This document shows, piece after piece, positions 31,140-39,913 of a stretch of 64,000 nt of DNA. This DNA is from Bifidobacterium asteroides. Lineage in GTDB: Bacteria; Actinomycetota; Actinomycetes; Actinomycetales; Bifidobacteriaceae. Location of the stretch: positions 744,001 to 808,000 of the forward strand of contig NZ_WKKW01000001.1 in assembly GCF_009683175.1 (NCBI RefSeq). The letters run 5' to 3'. Positions within the stretch are counted from its first letter, which is position 1. Each line of letters opens with the position of its first letter. A program made the position numbers and the translations under genes. The notes below the pieces were generated by a model. The model was not told where the DNA came from, searched no databases, and saw only the letters and a list, made by a program, of their open reading frames with translations.

Positions 31140-31305
31140 CAAGGACGGTTCGAGAGCACGGAAGCCCACAAAGTGTATGGCCACTAGGACCGATACGTTG
31201 GACGGGTGTATAAGACTTGACCGTTGCAACGATGATGTTGTGCAGAGATTCCATCTGGACCGACCTTGTGGGAACGGCCTCCTGCGGGGGGCCGTTCCTA
31301 TTTAT
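31140..31305 (+). ncRNA. Candidate structured small RNA or ppk leader of unknown class
   Basis: No protein gene is credible in the 545 bases between the Tad operon and ppk. Within it, CAAGGACGGTTC (31140-31151) pairs with GGACCGACCTTG (31257-31268) apart from one A-A mismatch, forming a closing stem of 11 pairs. Inside, CGTTGGACGG (31196-31205) pairs with CCGTTGCAACG (31221-31231) with a small bulge. A good promoter ends just before the 5' stem and an intrinsic terminator hairpin follows the 3' stem. The layout is that of a free-standing RNA of about 165 nt, or of a riboswitch-like leader ending in a terminator 60 bases before ppk. I do not recognise the family; it is not tmRNA, RNase P RNA or SRP RNA. 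Confidence 0.55.
31271..31305 (+). terminator. Intrinsic terminator ahead of ppk
   Basis: GGAACGGCC (31271-31279) pairs perfectly with GGCCGTTCC (31290-31298), followed by TATTTAT. It lies immediately after the closing stem of the candidate RNA and 60 bases before the ppk start. Confidence 0.75.
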
Positions 31306-31310
31306 CCACA
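31302..31310 (+). promoter_or_regulatory. DnaA-box-like 9-mer upstream of ppk
   Basis: TTATCCACA is an exact match to the consensus DnaA box, lying between the terminator and the ppk start. It is a single copy, so functional binding is unproven. Confidence 0.35.
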
Positions 31311-31361
31311 AGCTTTATCAACGATTGCAGAGGACGGCACCTGCGAATAGAGTGCTATGGT

Positions 31362-33608
31362 ATGGTTCAGAAATTTGACGCACCCTCCAAGGCCTTGCTA
31401 CGCAGCCAGATCGCGGAGCATATTGCCGAGACCGACGGCCAGGCACGGCATGTATCCAGGCACTCGGATCACCCGGTCTCGCCCTTGCCTGAGGACCGCT
31501 ATTTCGACCGGGAGCTGAGCTGGCTCAAATTCAACAAGCGTGTGCTTGAGCTGGCCGAAGACGAGAGCGTACCCCTGCTGGAGCGCGCCAACTTCGCCGC
31601 AATTTTCGCCAGCAATCTCGATGAGTTCTTCATGGTCCGCGTGGCGGGTCTGAAGCGTCGCGTGGACACCGGCATCGCTGTGACAGCTGCCAGCGGGATG
31701 AGCCCTCGCCAGCAACTGAGGGCCATCTCCGAGCAGGCGCACAAGCTTCAGGACGAGCATGCCCACTACGTCATCAACCACATCCTGCCGGATCTGGCCG
31801 CCGAAAGCATCATCCTGCTGAGCTGGACACAACTGAGCAGCCAGGAGCAGGAACGGCTCACCAACTTCTTCCGCAACCAGGTCTTCCCCGTCCTGACCCC
31901 GCTGGCCGTCGACCCGGCACACCCCTTCCCCTATATCTCAGGCAACTCCCTGAATCTGGCGGTCCTGGTGGAGAATCCGACCTCGGGCAAGACCCACTTC
32001 GCCCGCGTCAAGATTCCCGACAATCTCTCCCGTCTGGTTCCTGTTGACGATCTGACCGATGAGGAGGGCCGGGAGGAGCGCTATGGGTTCATCACCATGG
32101 AGAACCTGATCATCGCCCACCTGGAATACCTCTTCCCAGGCATGATCATCAAGGAGGCCCGCTCCTTCCGCGTCACCCGCAACGAGGATATTGACGTCGA
32201 GGAGGACGACGCCGAAAACCTGCTCAACGCCATGGAGAAGGAGCTGCTGCAGCGGCGGTTCGGACCGCCCATCCGCCTGGAGATTTCCGACTCCGCTTCT
32301 CCCTTCCTCTCCCAGCTGCTGGCCAGCAAGCTCCGGGTCAACCAGGAAGAGGTCTATCGGCTGCCCGCCCCCTTGGACTGCACGGTCCTGTTCGAGCTGC
32401 AGTCCATCGACCGGGCCGACCTCAAGTTTCGCCCCTTCATTCCCACCACCAACCGACAGATAGCCGAGGTGGAATCCAGCCAGGCCCAAGACATCTTCGC
32501 CGCCATCCGCGAGCATGACATCCTCCTTCACCACCCCTATGACTCCTTCTCCACTTCGGTCCAGGCCTTCCTGGAACAGGCGGCGGCCGATCCGCGAGTG
32601 CTGGCCATCAAACAGACCCTCTACCGAACCTCAGGCAACTCGCCCATCATCAATGCCCTAGTGGATGCCGCACACGCCGGCAAGCAGGTTCTGGCTCTGG
32701 TCGAGATCAAGGCCCGGTTTGATGAGGAGGCCAACATCGCCTGGGCTCGTCAGCTGGAACGGGCCGGTGTCCATGTGGTCTACGGGATCGTGGGCTTGAA
32801 AACCCACTGCAAACTCTCTCTGGTGGTTCGTCAGGAGCAGGACGGCCTGCGTCGTTACTGCCACGTGGGCACCGGCAACTACAACCCCAAGACCGCCCGC
32901 CAGTACACCGACCTGGGCCTGCTCACCTGTGACCCCGTGGTGGGACAGGACCTGACACGGCTCTTCAACCAGCTGTCAGGCTATGCGCCCAAGTCCTCCT
33001 TCCACCGCCTGCTGGTAGCCCCACGCACGGTTCGCTCCGGGCTTCTGCAGCGGATCGCCCGTGAGGAAGAGACCGCCCTGAACGGCAAGCCTGCATGGAT
33101 ACGAATCAAGGTCAACTCCTTGGTGGATGAAAAAATCATTGATGCCCTCTACCGGGCCAGCCAGGCAGGGGTCCGCATCGACATCGTGGAGCGCGGCATA
33201 TGCGCCCTGAAGCCAGGTGTGCCCGGGCTGAGCGAAAATATCCGAGTCCACTCCATCCTGGGGCGGTTCCTGGAACACAGCCGCATCTTCGCCTTTGCCA
33301 ACTCCCAGGGTCCTCAGATCGGCGAGGGCCCCCTGGCCGGGCCGGAGGTCTGGATAGGTTCTGCTGACCTGATGCACCGCAACCTGGACCGCCGTGTGGA
33401 GGCGCTGGTCCGCATCACTGCGCCCGAGCAGGTGCAGGGACTGATCGACTACGTGGATCTGCAGATGGCCGACACCACCAGCTCCTGGCACATGCAGCCT
33501 GACGGCACCTACGTTCGTCACAGCCGCGATGATCAGGGCCGACCTTTGGTCGACTCGCAGGAGTACCTGATCGACCGTCACACCCGAACACCCAGGGCCA
33601 GGCGATAA
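31362..33608 (+). CDS. ppk: Polyphosphate kinase 1
   Basis: Makes and degrades inorganic polyphosphate at the expense of ATP (748 aa). The N domain starts [20 protein letters not shown]. The catalytic region shows [27 protein letters not shown] with the phosphorylatable histidine region, and [20 protein letters not shown]. The frame is open further upstream, through the terminator, but the start at 31362 ([10 protein letters not shown]) gives the normal family length and lies after the terminator. A MutT1-like gene follows 61 bases later on the same strand. That linkage is frequent in actinobacteria. Confidence 0.94.
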   Translation: MVQKFDAPSKALLRSQIAEHIAETDGQARHVSRHSDHPVSPLPEDRYFDRELSWLKFNKRVLELAEDESVPLLERANFAAIFASNLDEFFMVRVAGLKRRVDTGIAVTAASGMSPRQQLRAISEQAHKLQDEHAHYVINHILPDLAAESIILLSWTQLSSQEQERLTNFFRNQVFPVLTPLAVDPAHPFPYISGNSLNLAVLVENPTSGKTHFARVKIPDNLSRLVPVDDLTDEEGREERYGFITMENLIIAHLEYLFPGMIIKEARSFRVTRNEDIDVEEDDAENLLNAMEKELLQRRFGPPIRLEISDSASPFLSQLLASKLRVNQEEVYRLPAPLDCTVLFELQSIDRADLKFRPFIPTTNRQIAEVESSQAQDIFAAIREHDILLHHPYDSFSTSVQAFLEQAAADPRVLAIKQTLYRTSGNSPIINALVDAAHAGKQVLALVEIKARFDEEANIAWARQLERAGVHVVYGIVGLKTHCKLSLVVRQEQDGLRRYCHVGTGNYNPKTARQYTDLGLLTCDPVVGQDLTRLFNQLSGYAPKSSFHRLLVAPRTVRSGLLQRIAREEETALNGKPAWIRIKVNSLVDEKIIDALYRASQAGVRIDIVERGICALKPGVPGLSENIRVHSILGRFLEHSRIFAFANSQGPQIGEGPLAGPEVWIGSADLMHRNLDRRVEALVRITAPEQVQGLIDYVDLQMADTTSSWHMQPDGTYVRHSRDDQGRPLVDSQEYLIDRHTRTPRARR

Positions 33609-33669
33609 TGATGTGCCTCCAGGCCGGCGAGTCCGCTGCCGAGGCGGACGATCAGGATGGCATTCGGCC

Positions 33670-34749
33670 ATGAGCAGGACGGTCGAGGCAGCAGGAGCCA
33701 TCCTTTACCGGTGGCGTACTAGCTTCCAGGGATGGATGAAATTCAGCGACGACGGCCGGGCAGCCCCAGGAGCCGACCCACGCTCCGACCTCGATGACCT
33801 GGAGCTCTGCCTGGTACATCGTCCCAAGTACGACGACTGGAGCTGGCCAAAGGGCAAGCTGGAGAACCGTGAGACCCACATGCGGGCGGCCGTGCGCGAG
33901 GTTGGCGAGGAAACAGGCTGTCTTGTCCGCCTTGGTCCCTACCTAGGGGATGCCGAATATCCGCTGAACAACGAGGGCCGACGCCGGGGCGGCAAAGGTG
34001 GCAGGCTCAAGCATATCTGCTACTGGATGGCTACACCGACCGACTCGGAACACGCCGCCGGTCAGAGCGCACTGCTGGGACCCATCCACCGGCCTGATTC
34101 CAGGGAAGTCGACCAGATCCGATGGGTCGGAGCCTCTGAAGCCCGCAAATTATTGACCCACCCCAGCGACAGAACCATACTGGATGCCTTCGTGGACCGT
34201 GTGGAGCAGGGCGGTATCCGGGCTCGTCAGCTAATCATCGTCCGTCACGGCAAGGCGGTGGCCCGGAAGGAGTGGACAGGCAAGGATGCAAATCGTCCTC
34301 TGACCCCCAAAGGCGCCGGCACCTCCTACGCCCTGGCTCGGGAACTGGCCTGCTTCGCGCCCGACCGCCTCCTGTCCTCCCCCTGGATTCGCTGTGTGCA
34401 GACATTGCGACCCTACGCCGATGAGGTAGGTCTGCCCATGGAGATGGTGGCCTGCCTGACGGAGTCCTCCTACCACCGCCGCCCCGAACAGGCCCACAAC
34501 TGGCTGGACAGGCAGATGGCCGACCTGCTGACAGGCAACCAAACGACCATGATCTGCATGCATCGCCCGGTCCTGGGAGGTATCTTTGAAAAGCTGCGCG
34601 GGTTGTGCTCCAGCGGATCGCTGTCCAAACGGCTGCCCGACGACTCCCCCTTCATGCCCACCGGCAACGCCGTCGTCCTCAGTCTGACCGGCGATCCCAA
34701 CCATCCGACCATCATCGACATACAGAAGGTGACTCCCATTGTCTACTGA
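33670..34749 (+). CDS. Nudix hydrolase fused to histidine phosphatase (MutT1-like)
   Basis: A 359-residue two-domain enzyme. Residues 1-180 form a Nudix domain with the box GKLENRETHMRAAVREVGEE; the catalytic REVGEE core is intact. Residues 190-359 form a histidine-phosphatase (SixA-like) domain starting LIIVRHGKAVARKEW, where RHGKA contains the phosphate-accepting His. Mycobacterial MutT1 has the same fusion and removes 8-oxo-GTP/dGTP and diadenosine polyphosphates. The ATG at 33670 is chosen because the Nudix fold begins at MSRTVEAAGAILYR. It lies 61 bases after ppk and overlaps the next gene by 11 bases. Confidence 0.9.
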   Translation: MSRTVEAAGAILYRWRTSFQGWMKFSDDGRAAPGADPRSDLDDLELCLVHRPKYDDWSWPKGKLENRETHMRAAVREVGEETGCLVRLGPYLGDAEYPLNNEGRRRGGKGGRLKHICYWMATPTDSEHAAGQSALLGPIHRPDSREVDQIRWVGASEARKLLTHPSDRTILDAFVDRVEQGGIRARQLIIVRHGKAVARKEWTGKDANRPLTPKGAGTSYALARELACFAPDRLLSSPWIRCVQTLRPYADEVGLPMEMVACLTESSYHRRPEQAHNWLDRQMADLLTGNQTTMICMHRPVLGGIFEKLRGLCSSGSLSKRLPDDSPFMPTGNAVVLSLTGDPNHPTIIDIQKVTPIVY

Positions 34750-35458
34750 CAGCAACTCCAGAATCGGCTCATCCTCAATCCGCTCCTCCCGCACGGGATT
34801 CGTGGCCTCCGGCACCGGAGCATCCCGACCCTCACGCCCCGGCCAGCTGGACCCGGCCATCGCCGACCAGCTCTCCGGAGGAATGGATCCGCAGCAGATC
34901 AGCGAGATGAGCCATGTATCAGCAGCCTCCCTGCTGGACCGGGTCCACCACAGTGCCGACCCGGCCATCGTCAAACGAGTCCTGACCCTGGTAGACCGCG
35001 AAGGCGTGGATATAGTGGCCGAGCTCTGGAGCGACAGTGACCCCGACTCTCTGCCGGGCATCCTTTGGCGGCTCTACATGCTTCGCAGCTGGATGCGTAA
35101 GGACGCTGATGGAATAAGTCGTCTATGGCGGCTGGGCGAGCCCACCGACACCGCTGCATCAGCCATCGCTGGCGTCGATCAGGCCCCGGAGGCCGACGAC
35201 ATCATCCGAACCGCCGATTCCATCCTTTCCGGAGCCTTCACCGGCGACTTCGCCATAGCCTTGGAACGGGCCGGAGCATTCTGCGATGTGATCGCCCGTG
35301 GCATCAAGACCACCATCCGGGACGCCCAGAGCCGGCAGCTGGACGGTCAGGAAGCCAAGGAGGTCGACGCTGCACAGCGCACCGTCAACTCCCTCAATCA
35401 GACGGCCCGTGACTTCATGCGTGGCGCCTCACTCTGGCGGAGGGGACGGCTGGAGTAG
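34739..35458 (+). CDS. Hypothetical protein, helical, following the MutT1-like gene
   Basis: A 239-residue protein that I cannot assign. It starts with TTG, supported by AAGGTGA seven bases upstream, and overlaps the MutT1-like gene by 11 bases, so it is translationally coupled. The first 40 residues are Ser/Arg-rich and probably disordered; the rest looks helical and soluble, with LPGILWRLYMLRSWMRKDADG and a C-terminal DAAQRTVNSLNQTARDF. There is no signal peptide or membrane span. The coupling suggests a link to nucleotide or polyphosphate housekeeping, but that is only contextual. Confidence 0.75.
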   Translation: MSTDSNSRIGSSSIRSSRTGFVASGTGASRPSRPGQLDPAIADQLSGGMDPQQISEMSHVSAASLLDRVHHSADPAIVKRVLTLVDREGVDIVAELWSDSDPDSLPGILWRLYMLRSWMRKDADGISRLWRLGEPTDTAASAIAGVDQAPEADDIIRTADSILSGAFTGDFAIALERAGAFCDVIARGIKTTIRDAQSRQLDGQEAKEVDAAQRTVNSLNQTARDFMRGASLWRRGRLE

Positions 35459-35525
35459 AACCCGCCACCCTTTCAAGCCGGAAGCGTAAGCGCGTCGTGA
35501 GCACAGATCAGACTCCGGCATGCCC

Positions 35526-35637
35526 TACAATGGGGACTGCGTCGGACCATGGCTAAGCCCCGGGCTCCGTTTGTTGCCGCTGCGAGCGGCGTTTGCGCCG
35601 ACAGGCGCTTGCATGGTTCGGCGTTTTCATTTTCATT
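35526..35637 (+). ncRNA. Candidate four-way-junction RNA in the leader of upp
   Basis: A -10-like TACAAT (35526-35531) precedes a compact fold. GTCGGACCATG (35541-35551) pairs with CATGGTTCGGC (35612-35622) as 11 pairs including two G-U. It encloses three hairpins: AGCC/GGCT (35556-35566), GCCGCT/AGCGGC with loop GCG (35576-35590), and GCGCC/GGCGC with loop GACA (35595-35608). The sequence after the closing stem is GTTTTCATTTTCATT, as expected for an intrinsic terminator. The upp start is 70 bases further on. It could be a regulatory leader of upp or an independent small RNA. I do not recognise a known riboswitch or a PyrR site in it. No good -35 was found. Confidence 0.5.
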
Positions 35638-35706
35638 CCCAAATCGCAGGCAGCATGGCTTGCCGGTCGCTACCAGAAGCCGACCCGCTGAGCTACGCTG
35701 AGAGGT

Positions 35707-36345
35707 ATGGAACTTCACGTACTGGAACACCCGCTGATCGAGCACAAGCTGACCGTACTGCGGGACAAAAACACCCCTTCCAACACCTTCCGCGAGCTGA
35801 TCAGCGAACTGGTCATGCTTGAGGCCTACGAGGCCACCCGCAATCTGGACATCGAGGACCACCCCATCGAAACCCCGGTCGCTCCCATGGTCGGCAAGAA
35901 GCTCTGCTCCCCGCGCCCCATGGTGGTTCCCATTCTGCGCGCCGGACTGGGCATGCTTGACGGCATGACCCGACTGCTGCCCACCGCCGAGGTCGGATTC
36001 CTTGGCCTCAAGCGCGACGAGAATACCCTGGACATCATCACCTACGCCAACCGCCTGCCTGAGGACCTCTCTGGACGTCAGTGCTTCCTGCTGGATCCCA
36101 TGCTGGCCACCGGCGGCACCCTGATCGCCGCCACCAAATACCTGGCTGAGCGCGGCGCCAAGGACGTGACCTCCATCAACATTCTGGCTGCTCCCGAGGG
36201 CCTAAACCGCCTCAAGGAGGAGATGGACCCCTCCATCAACCTCAAGGTGGTGGTCTGCGCAGTCGATCAGAAACTGAACGAGCACGCCTACATCGTGCCC
36301 GGCCTGGGCGATGCCGGCGATCGCCTTTACGGCGTCATTGACTAA
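35707..36345 (+). CDS. upp: Uracil phosphoribosyltransferase
   Basis: Pyrimidine salvage enzyme making UMP from uracil and PRPP (212 aa, normal length). The PRPP-binding loop is [15 protein letters not shown], and the C-terminal uracil-binding block ends [13 protein letters not shown]. The start [15 protein letters not shown] aligns with the family N-terminus, although GAGAGG almost touches the ATG, an unusually short spacing. It is preceded by a candidate structured leader and followed by a strong intrinsic terminator. Confidence 0.96.
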   Translation: MELHVLEHPLIEHKLTVLRDKNTPSNTFRELISELVMLEAYEATRNLDIEDHPIETPVAPMVGKKLCSPRPMVVPILRAGLGMLDGMTRLLPTAEVGFLGLKRDENTLDIITYANRLPEDLSGRQCFLLDPMLATGGTLIAATKYLAERGAKDVTSINILAAPEGLNRLKEEMDPSINLKVVVCAVDQKLNEHAYIVPGLGDAGDRLYGVID

Positions 36346-36385
36346 GCCGATAAATTGACAGGGGCACAGACCCCAAATCTGCCGA

Positions 36386-36419
36386 GGATCCGAACTTTGC
36401 TCAGTTCGGGTCCTTTTTT
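36386..36419 (+). terminator. Intrinsic terminator of upp
   Basis: GGATCCGAAC (36386-36395) pairs with GTTCGGGTCC (36404-36413), with one G-U pair, followed immediately by six T. It lies 40 bases after the upp stop. Confidence 0.9.
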
Positions 36420-36605
36420 CAATTGCCTTCTATGGAAACCCCTGCTGATGGCACTTGGCAGGGTGGCCATTCCCCCCGCCAAGCGCACAATCGCTCATTG
36501 GCACCCTGGTTCTCCCCTGGTCTGACCCTGAAAACACCCTGAGTGGACCTTCGCGCGGTGTTGCAATAGGAACAGCAGCATTCAAGGGCGAGAAAGGAGC
36601 ACACC

Positions 36606-38681
36606 ATGGAGGGCAATTCCCTTTCCCTAGGTGAATCAATCACAGGAACCGGGACCTCAGGACCGATGGGCGGGGGCGGCTCGCAAACCGCAGGTCGAAC
36701 CGAGGCACGCACTCCTGGCCTAGCCTCCCTGGTGCGTTCCTTCCTGCATGAGCATCGGTCCTCCTACACGGTCATGGTCCTGGCGGTCATGGCCGCTTCG
36801 GTCCTTACCAGCGCCTGGGTCCAGGTAGCCATTGCCGCTCGGAAGGGCGACGGAATGCCGGATACACGCGCAATGAATTCCTACGACCGCGCTATGACCC
36901 TGTCCTTCCAAGACGGCGCTTCACAGATATCCATAGGGTACGCCTGCATATGCGGGTTCGTCTCCATCTTCCTGGTCATCACTTCTGTGGGGTTCCTGAT
37001 CGAGCGCCGTCGTCGCGAGTATGCCATGATGCGGCTTTCAGGCGCCTCTCCCAGGACCGTGAGATTCATCTCCCTACTGGAATTCATGATTCCGGTAGGT
37101 TTGGCCGCCCTCTTGGGCAGTTTGGCGGGATGCCTGCTGGTGCCCGCATTCGCCAAGTCCCTAATCAACTCAGGCTTTGAAGCGCTGGAAATGACCGCGC
37201 ATCCCCACCCCATGGGAATTTTCTTCACTTTCGTAGGGATACTCCTGGCAGGCCTCTTGGGAACCTGGTTCGCTGCCAGGAGGATTACCGCGATCTCTCC
37301 CATCGAGGCCCTGCAGGACTCGGGAAATCGGTCAGGGACCAAGTCAATCGGTCCTCTTCGCCTGATAATCGCCCTGGCCGGCCTGGCTGGAGGACTGGCC
37401 ATGGTCTATCATCGCTTCAAGGGCATGGACATTGAAATCCAGATCATGGCCTCGACCAGCTGTCTGCTCGTCATCATCGGCGCCCTGGCCCCTGTCCTGG
37501 TTCCGGCCTGTGCCAACCTGATCGGCATCCCCTTCCAACTGGCCTTCCGAGGCGCCGGTCTCCTGGCGCGGCAAAGGGCGCGGAAGGAAAACCGGAGCTC
37601 CACCGCCGTAGCAGTGCCGATCATACTGATGCTGGTCATCGTAACCGGATTTATAGCCCTGGGACGATCCGGCTGGGCACAAGAAGCCATAAGCCGGTAT
37701 AAGCCGATCGCTGCCGAAACCATGATCAACGCAGAGACCAATGATCCAAGAGACCTGGATCGCCGACTTCGGTCCATTGCAGACATCGAATCCGCAGTCA
37801 CCTATAGCGAGGGATCCTGGACAACTGCGGACAAGGAAGATAATGGCGGCAATGACGAACCTTCCGTCATGGCTATGCACGTCAACAAAGCAGGCAAGAG
37901 CGTCAATACAATTAGCCCAATCTTCATCAAGGGCTCCGCTGCTGACCTGGGGCCGGGCAAGATCGCCGTTATTGCAAGTGGCCGCACCCAGGAGAAAAAC
38001 CCTATTGGTCGCAAGCTGACTCTGATCGACAGGTACGACAAAGGCCATACGCTGACCATCACCGCCGTAGTCGATATGACCCCGACAGGGCAGACGGGCG
38101 AATACCTGATGACGGATGCAGACCTGTCGCAACTGGCGCCCGACAACAGTGGATCGACCACCCTGGCCAGGACCGCCCCAGGAGTTCGGACAGGCAATCT
38201 GATCAGTCAACTCAATGCTTCATGGGACAGGAAGGGTATCAAGGCCTGCACCAAGAAGGAGTACATTCGTTCCAACATCCAAAGGTCACAGAAGGTGCAA
38301 CGGGCCATGCCCCAGATAGCGAACGGGGCCATCGTCCTAACGGCCATATTCCTGATCCAGGCATGCGCCATCGCAGTCAATGAACGCCGCCAGGAGAATC
38401 GGAGAATGCAGGCTGCCGGTGTTTCACGTGGAACATTGGTCTGCTCCTCGATTTGGGAGTCAGTAATCGATGCCCTTTCGGCCATCCTTCTTTCAGCCCT
38501 GGCCATGGCGGGGGTGCTTGCCGTCATCTTCCACCAGTTGTCCGGCCAGATAGACATGAGCGTCGTGCCTCTCCCCTACGGCTACTTCCTGACCATGGCC
38601 CTCTGGGCGATAGGCCTGGCCGCTGCGGCCTCAGGGCTGTATAGCTGGTTCAGCTCTCGGGCAGATACGATTCGAAGATGA
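36606..38681 (+). CDS. FtsX-like ABC transporter permease
   Basis: A 691-residue membrane protein with the MacB/FtsX arrangement. One span lies near the N-terminus (YTVMVLAVMAASVLTSAWV), with FtsX-domain spans around residues 115-225 and again over the last 110 residues. A large extracytoplasmic region lies in between (about residues 370-560). ERRRREYAMMRLSGASPRTVRF is the typical cytoplasmic loop of FtsX domains (here shortened to its core REYAMMRLSGAS). It has a good ribosome binding site (AAAGGAG). The usual partner ATPase is not adjacent on either side. Its 3' end overlaps the convergent phosphodiesterase gene by 32 bases. The role is likely export of a lipid, peptide or antimicrobial; this is inference. 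Confidence 0.85.
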   Translation: MEGNSLSLGESITGTGTSGPMGGGGSQTAGRTEARTPGLASLVRSFLHEHRSSYTVMVLAVMAASVLTSAWVQVAIAARKGDGMPDTRAMNSYDRAMTLSFQDGASQISIGYACICGFVSIFLVITSVGFLIERRRREYAMMRLSGASPRTVRFISLLEFMIPVGLAALLGSLAGCLLVPAFAKSLINSGFEALEMTAHPHPMGIFFTFVGILLAGLLGTWFAARRITAISPIEALQDSGNRSGTKSIGPLRLIIALAGLAGGLAMVYHRFKGMDIEIQIMASTSCLLVIIGALAPVLVPACANLIGIPFQLAFRGAGLLARQRARKENRSSTAVAVPIILMLVIVTGFIALGRSGWAQEAISRYKPIAAETMINAETNDPRDLDRRLRSIADIESAVTYSEGSWTTADKEDNGGNDEPSVMAMHVNKAGKSVNTISPIFIKGSAADLGPGKIAVIASGRTQEKNPIGRKLTLIDRYDKGHTLTITAVVDMTPTGQTGEYLMTDADLSQLAPDNSGSTTLARTAPGVRTGNLISQLNASWDRKGIKACTKKEYIRSNIQRSQKVQRAMPQIANGAIVLTAIFLIQACAIAVNERRQENRRMQAAGVSRGTLVCSSIWESVIDALSAILLSALAMAGVLAVIFHQLSGQIDMSVVPLPYGYFLTMALWAIGLAAAASGLYSWFSSRADTIRR

Positions 38682-39735
38682 TCCCGTCGAAGTCCGGGCT
38701 GGCCGCCTCCTGCGCGCGCTCGGAACGGACTGTCCAGGCGATGGGAGTTCCACCCAGGAACCGATAGAGACGCATGGGCAGCGAATGCCCGCTGTGCCAC
38801 TCGCAGGCCACAAAGTCCGGCCGCCCCAGCCAATTGAAGAGGAGGGACCCGGCCATCCAGCGCACAGCCGAGGAACAGGTGTCTACGCGACCGTGATAGG
38901 GAGCGACCAGTTGTCCCCTGGTAACGCCTGGGTGGTGGACCCGATACCAGGCAAGGGCCAGGACGTTGAAAGATTCAATCACGTAAGGGCCCTGGTACCT
39001 GGACAGAAGTGCATCGGTCCGACGCATAAGCTCTCTATTCAAGCCCTTGTCCATCTTGATCTCGACAACCAGGGGCACCCGGCCATCCACCAGATCAAGC
39101 ACCTCGGACAGAAGAGGCACATGCTGCACTTCAGGATCGTTCAGGCTCCCGTCCTCGCCCTCCGTTTCGGGACCGCCATCGTGGTCGGCAGAGGCGGGAA
39201 TCCCTTCCCCGGACTCAAGAGCCTGGGCAGGGCTTGGGCACAGGGGGATCCTCCGCAGCTGATCGCAGGTCAGGTCCGCCACTGCTCGGTTGACGCCAGC
39301 CACCCGCTGCAGGTCCCCATCGTGGATGACCACCACCTGGCCGTCCCGGCTCAGATGGACGTCCAACTCGATTCCATAGCCGGCCCTGCAGGCCGCTTCG
39401 AAGGCAGCCAGCGAATTTTCGGGCGCCACCACCCGACGTGGGTTGGCCGGAGCCGAGGCATGCCTGCCCAAGGGCCTGCCGGACGCAACCTTCAGGCATT
39501 CATGAATACGGTGCAGGTAGGCGGACTGACCAGGATTGGGATTGGTCGTCTCCATCCCAGAGCCAGCATTGTGCAGACCCCTGTGGGCATAGGGACGCGA
39601 GGATAGGCCGACGGGCTTTCTCCGGCCCGCAACCACCGAAAGGCCGGGGGCCAGGGCCCAGCACCAGGCCCCCAAAAAACCCAATCCCAGACCCAGTGCG
39701 ACCTTGCCGGCCAATCGTGCTTTGGACCCCATCAT
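38650..39735 (-). CDS. Glycerophosphodiester phosphodiesterase family protein
   Basis: Membrane-anchored phosphodiesterase (361 aa). An N-terminal hydrophobic segment (VALGLGLGFLGAWCWAL) precedes the GDPD domain: PYAHRGLHN with the first catalytic His, VVAPENSLAAFEAAC, IELDVHLSRDGQVVVIHDG with metal ligands and the second His. A linker of about 40 residues separates the first block from the rest, and another insertion (EGIPASADHDGGPETEG) sits mid-domain. It would release glycerol phosphate from glycerophosphodiesters or lipoteichoic-type polymers at the membrane. It overlaps the FtsX-like gene tail to tail. Confidence 0.9.
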   Translation of the reverse strand: MMGSKARLAGKVALGLGLGFLGAWCWALAPGLSVVAGRRKPVGLSSRPYAHRGLHNAGSGMETTNPNPGQSAYLHRIHECLKVASGRPLGRHASAPANPRRVVAPENSLAAFEAACRAGYGIELDVHLSRDGQVVVIHDGDLQRVAGVNRAVADLTCDQLRRIPLCPSPAQALESGEGIPASADHDGGPETEGEDGSLNDPEVQHVPLLSEVLDLVDGRVPLVVEIKMDKGLNRELMRRTDALLSRYQGPYVIESFNVLALAWYRVHHPGVTRGQLVAPYHGRVDTCSSAVRWMAGSLLFNWLGRPDFVACEWHSGHSLPMRLYRFLGGTPIAWTVRSERAQEAASPDFDGIIFESYLPES

Positions 39736-39913
39736 CGCCTCCAGCCATCAGCTACTTCACTACCCACGCTAGCATCGCAGGGGCCCGGACGCGCTTTGCC
39801 GGCTTGACTTCAAGCTGCTTCAAGGCCTTATCCTTGAACAAGCAGATTTGAGAGGCATGCCCCGCCTTTAACCAACTCCGTCAAGCAATCTGCCAAGAAA
39901 GAAGCACAACACC

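Noticed and set aside
30749-31229. Several 75-140 codon frames between the Tad operon and ppk
   Set aside because: They overlap each other on both strands, lack ribosome binding sites and family similarity, and cross the promoter and stems of the candidate RNA.
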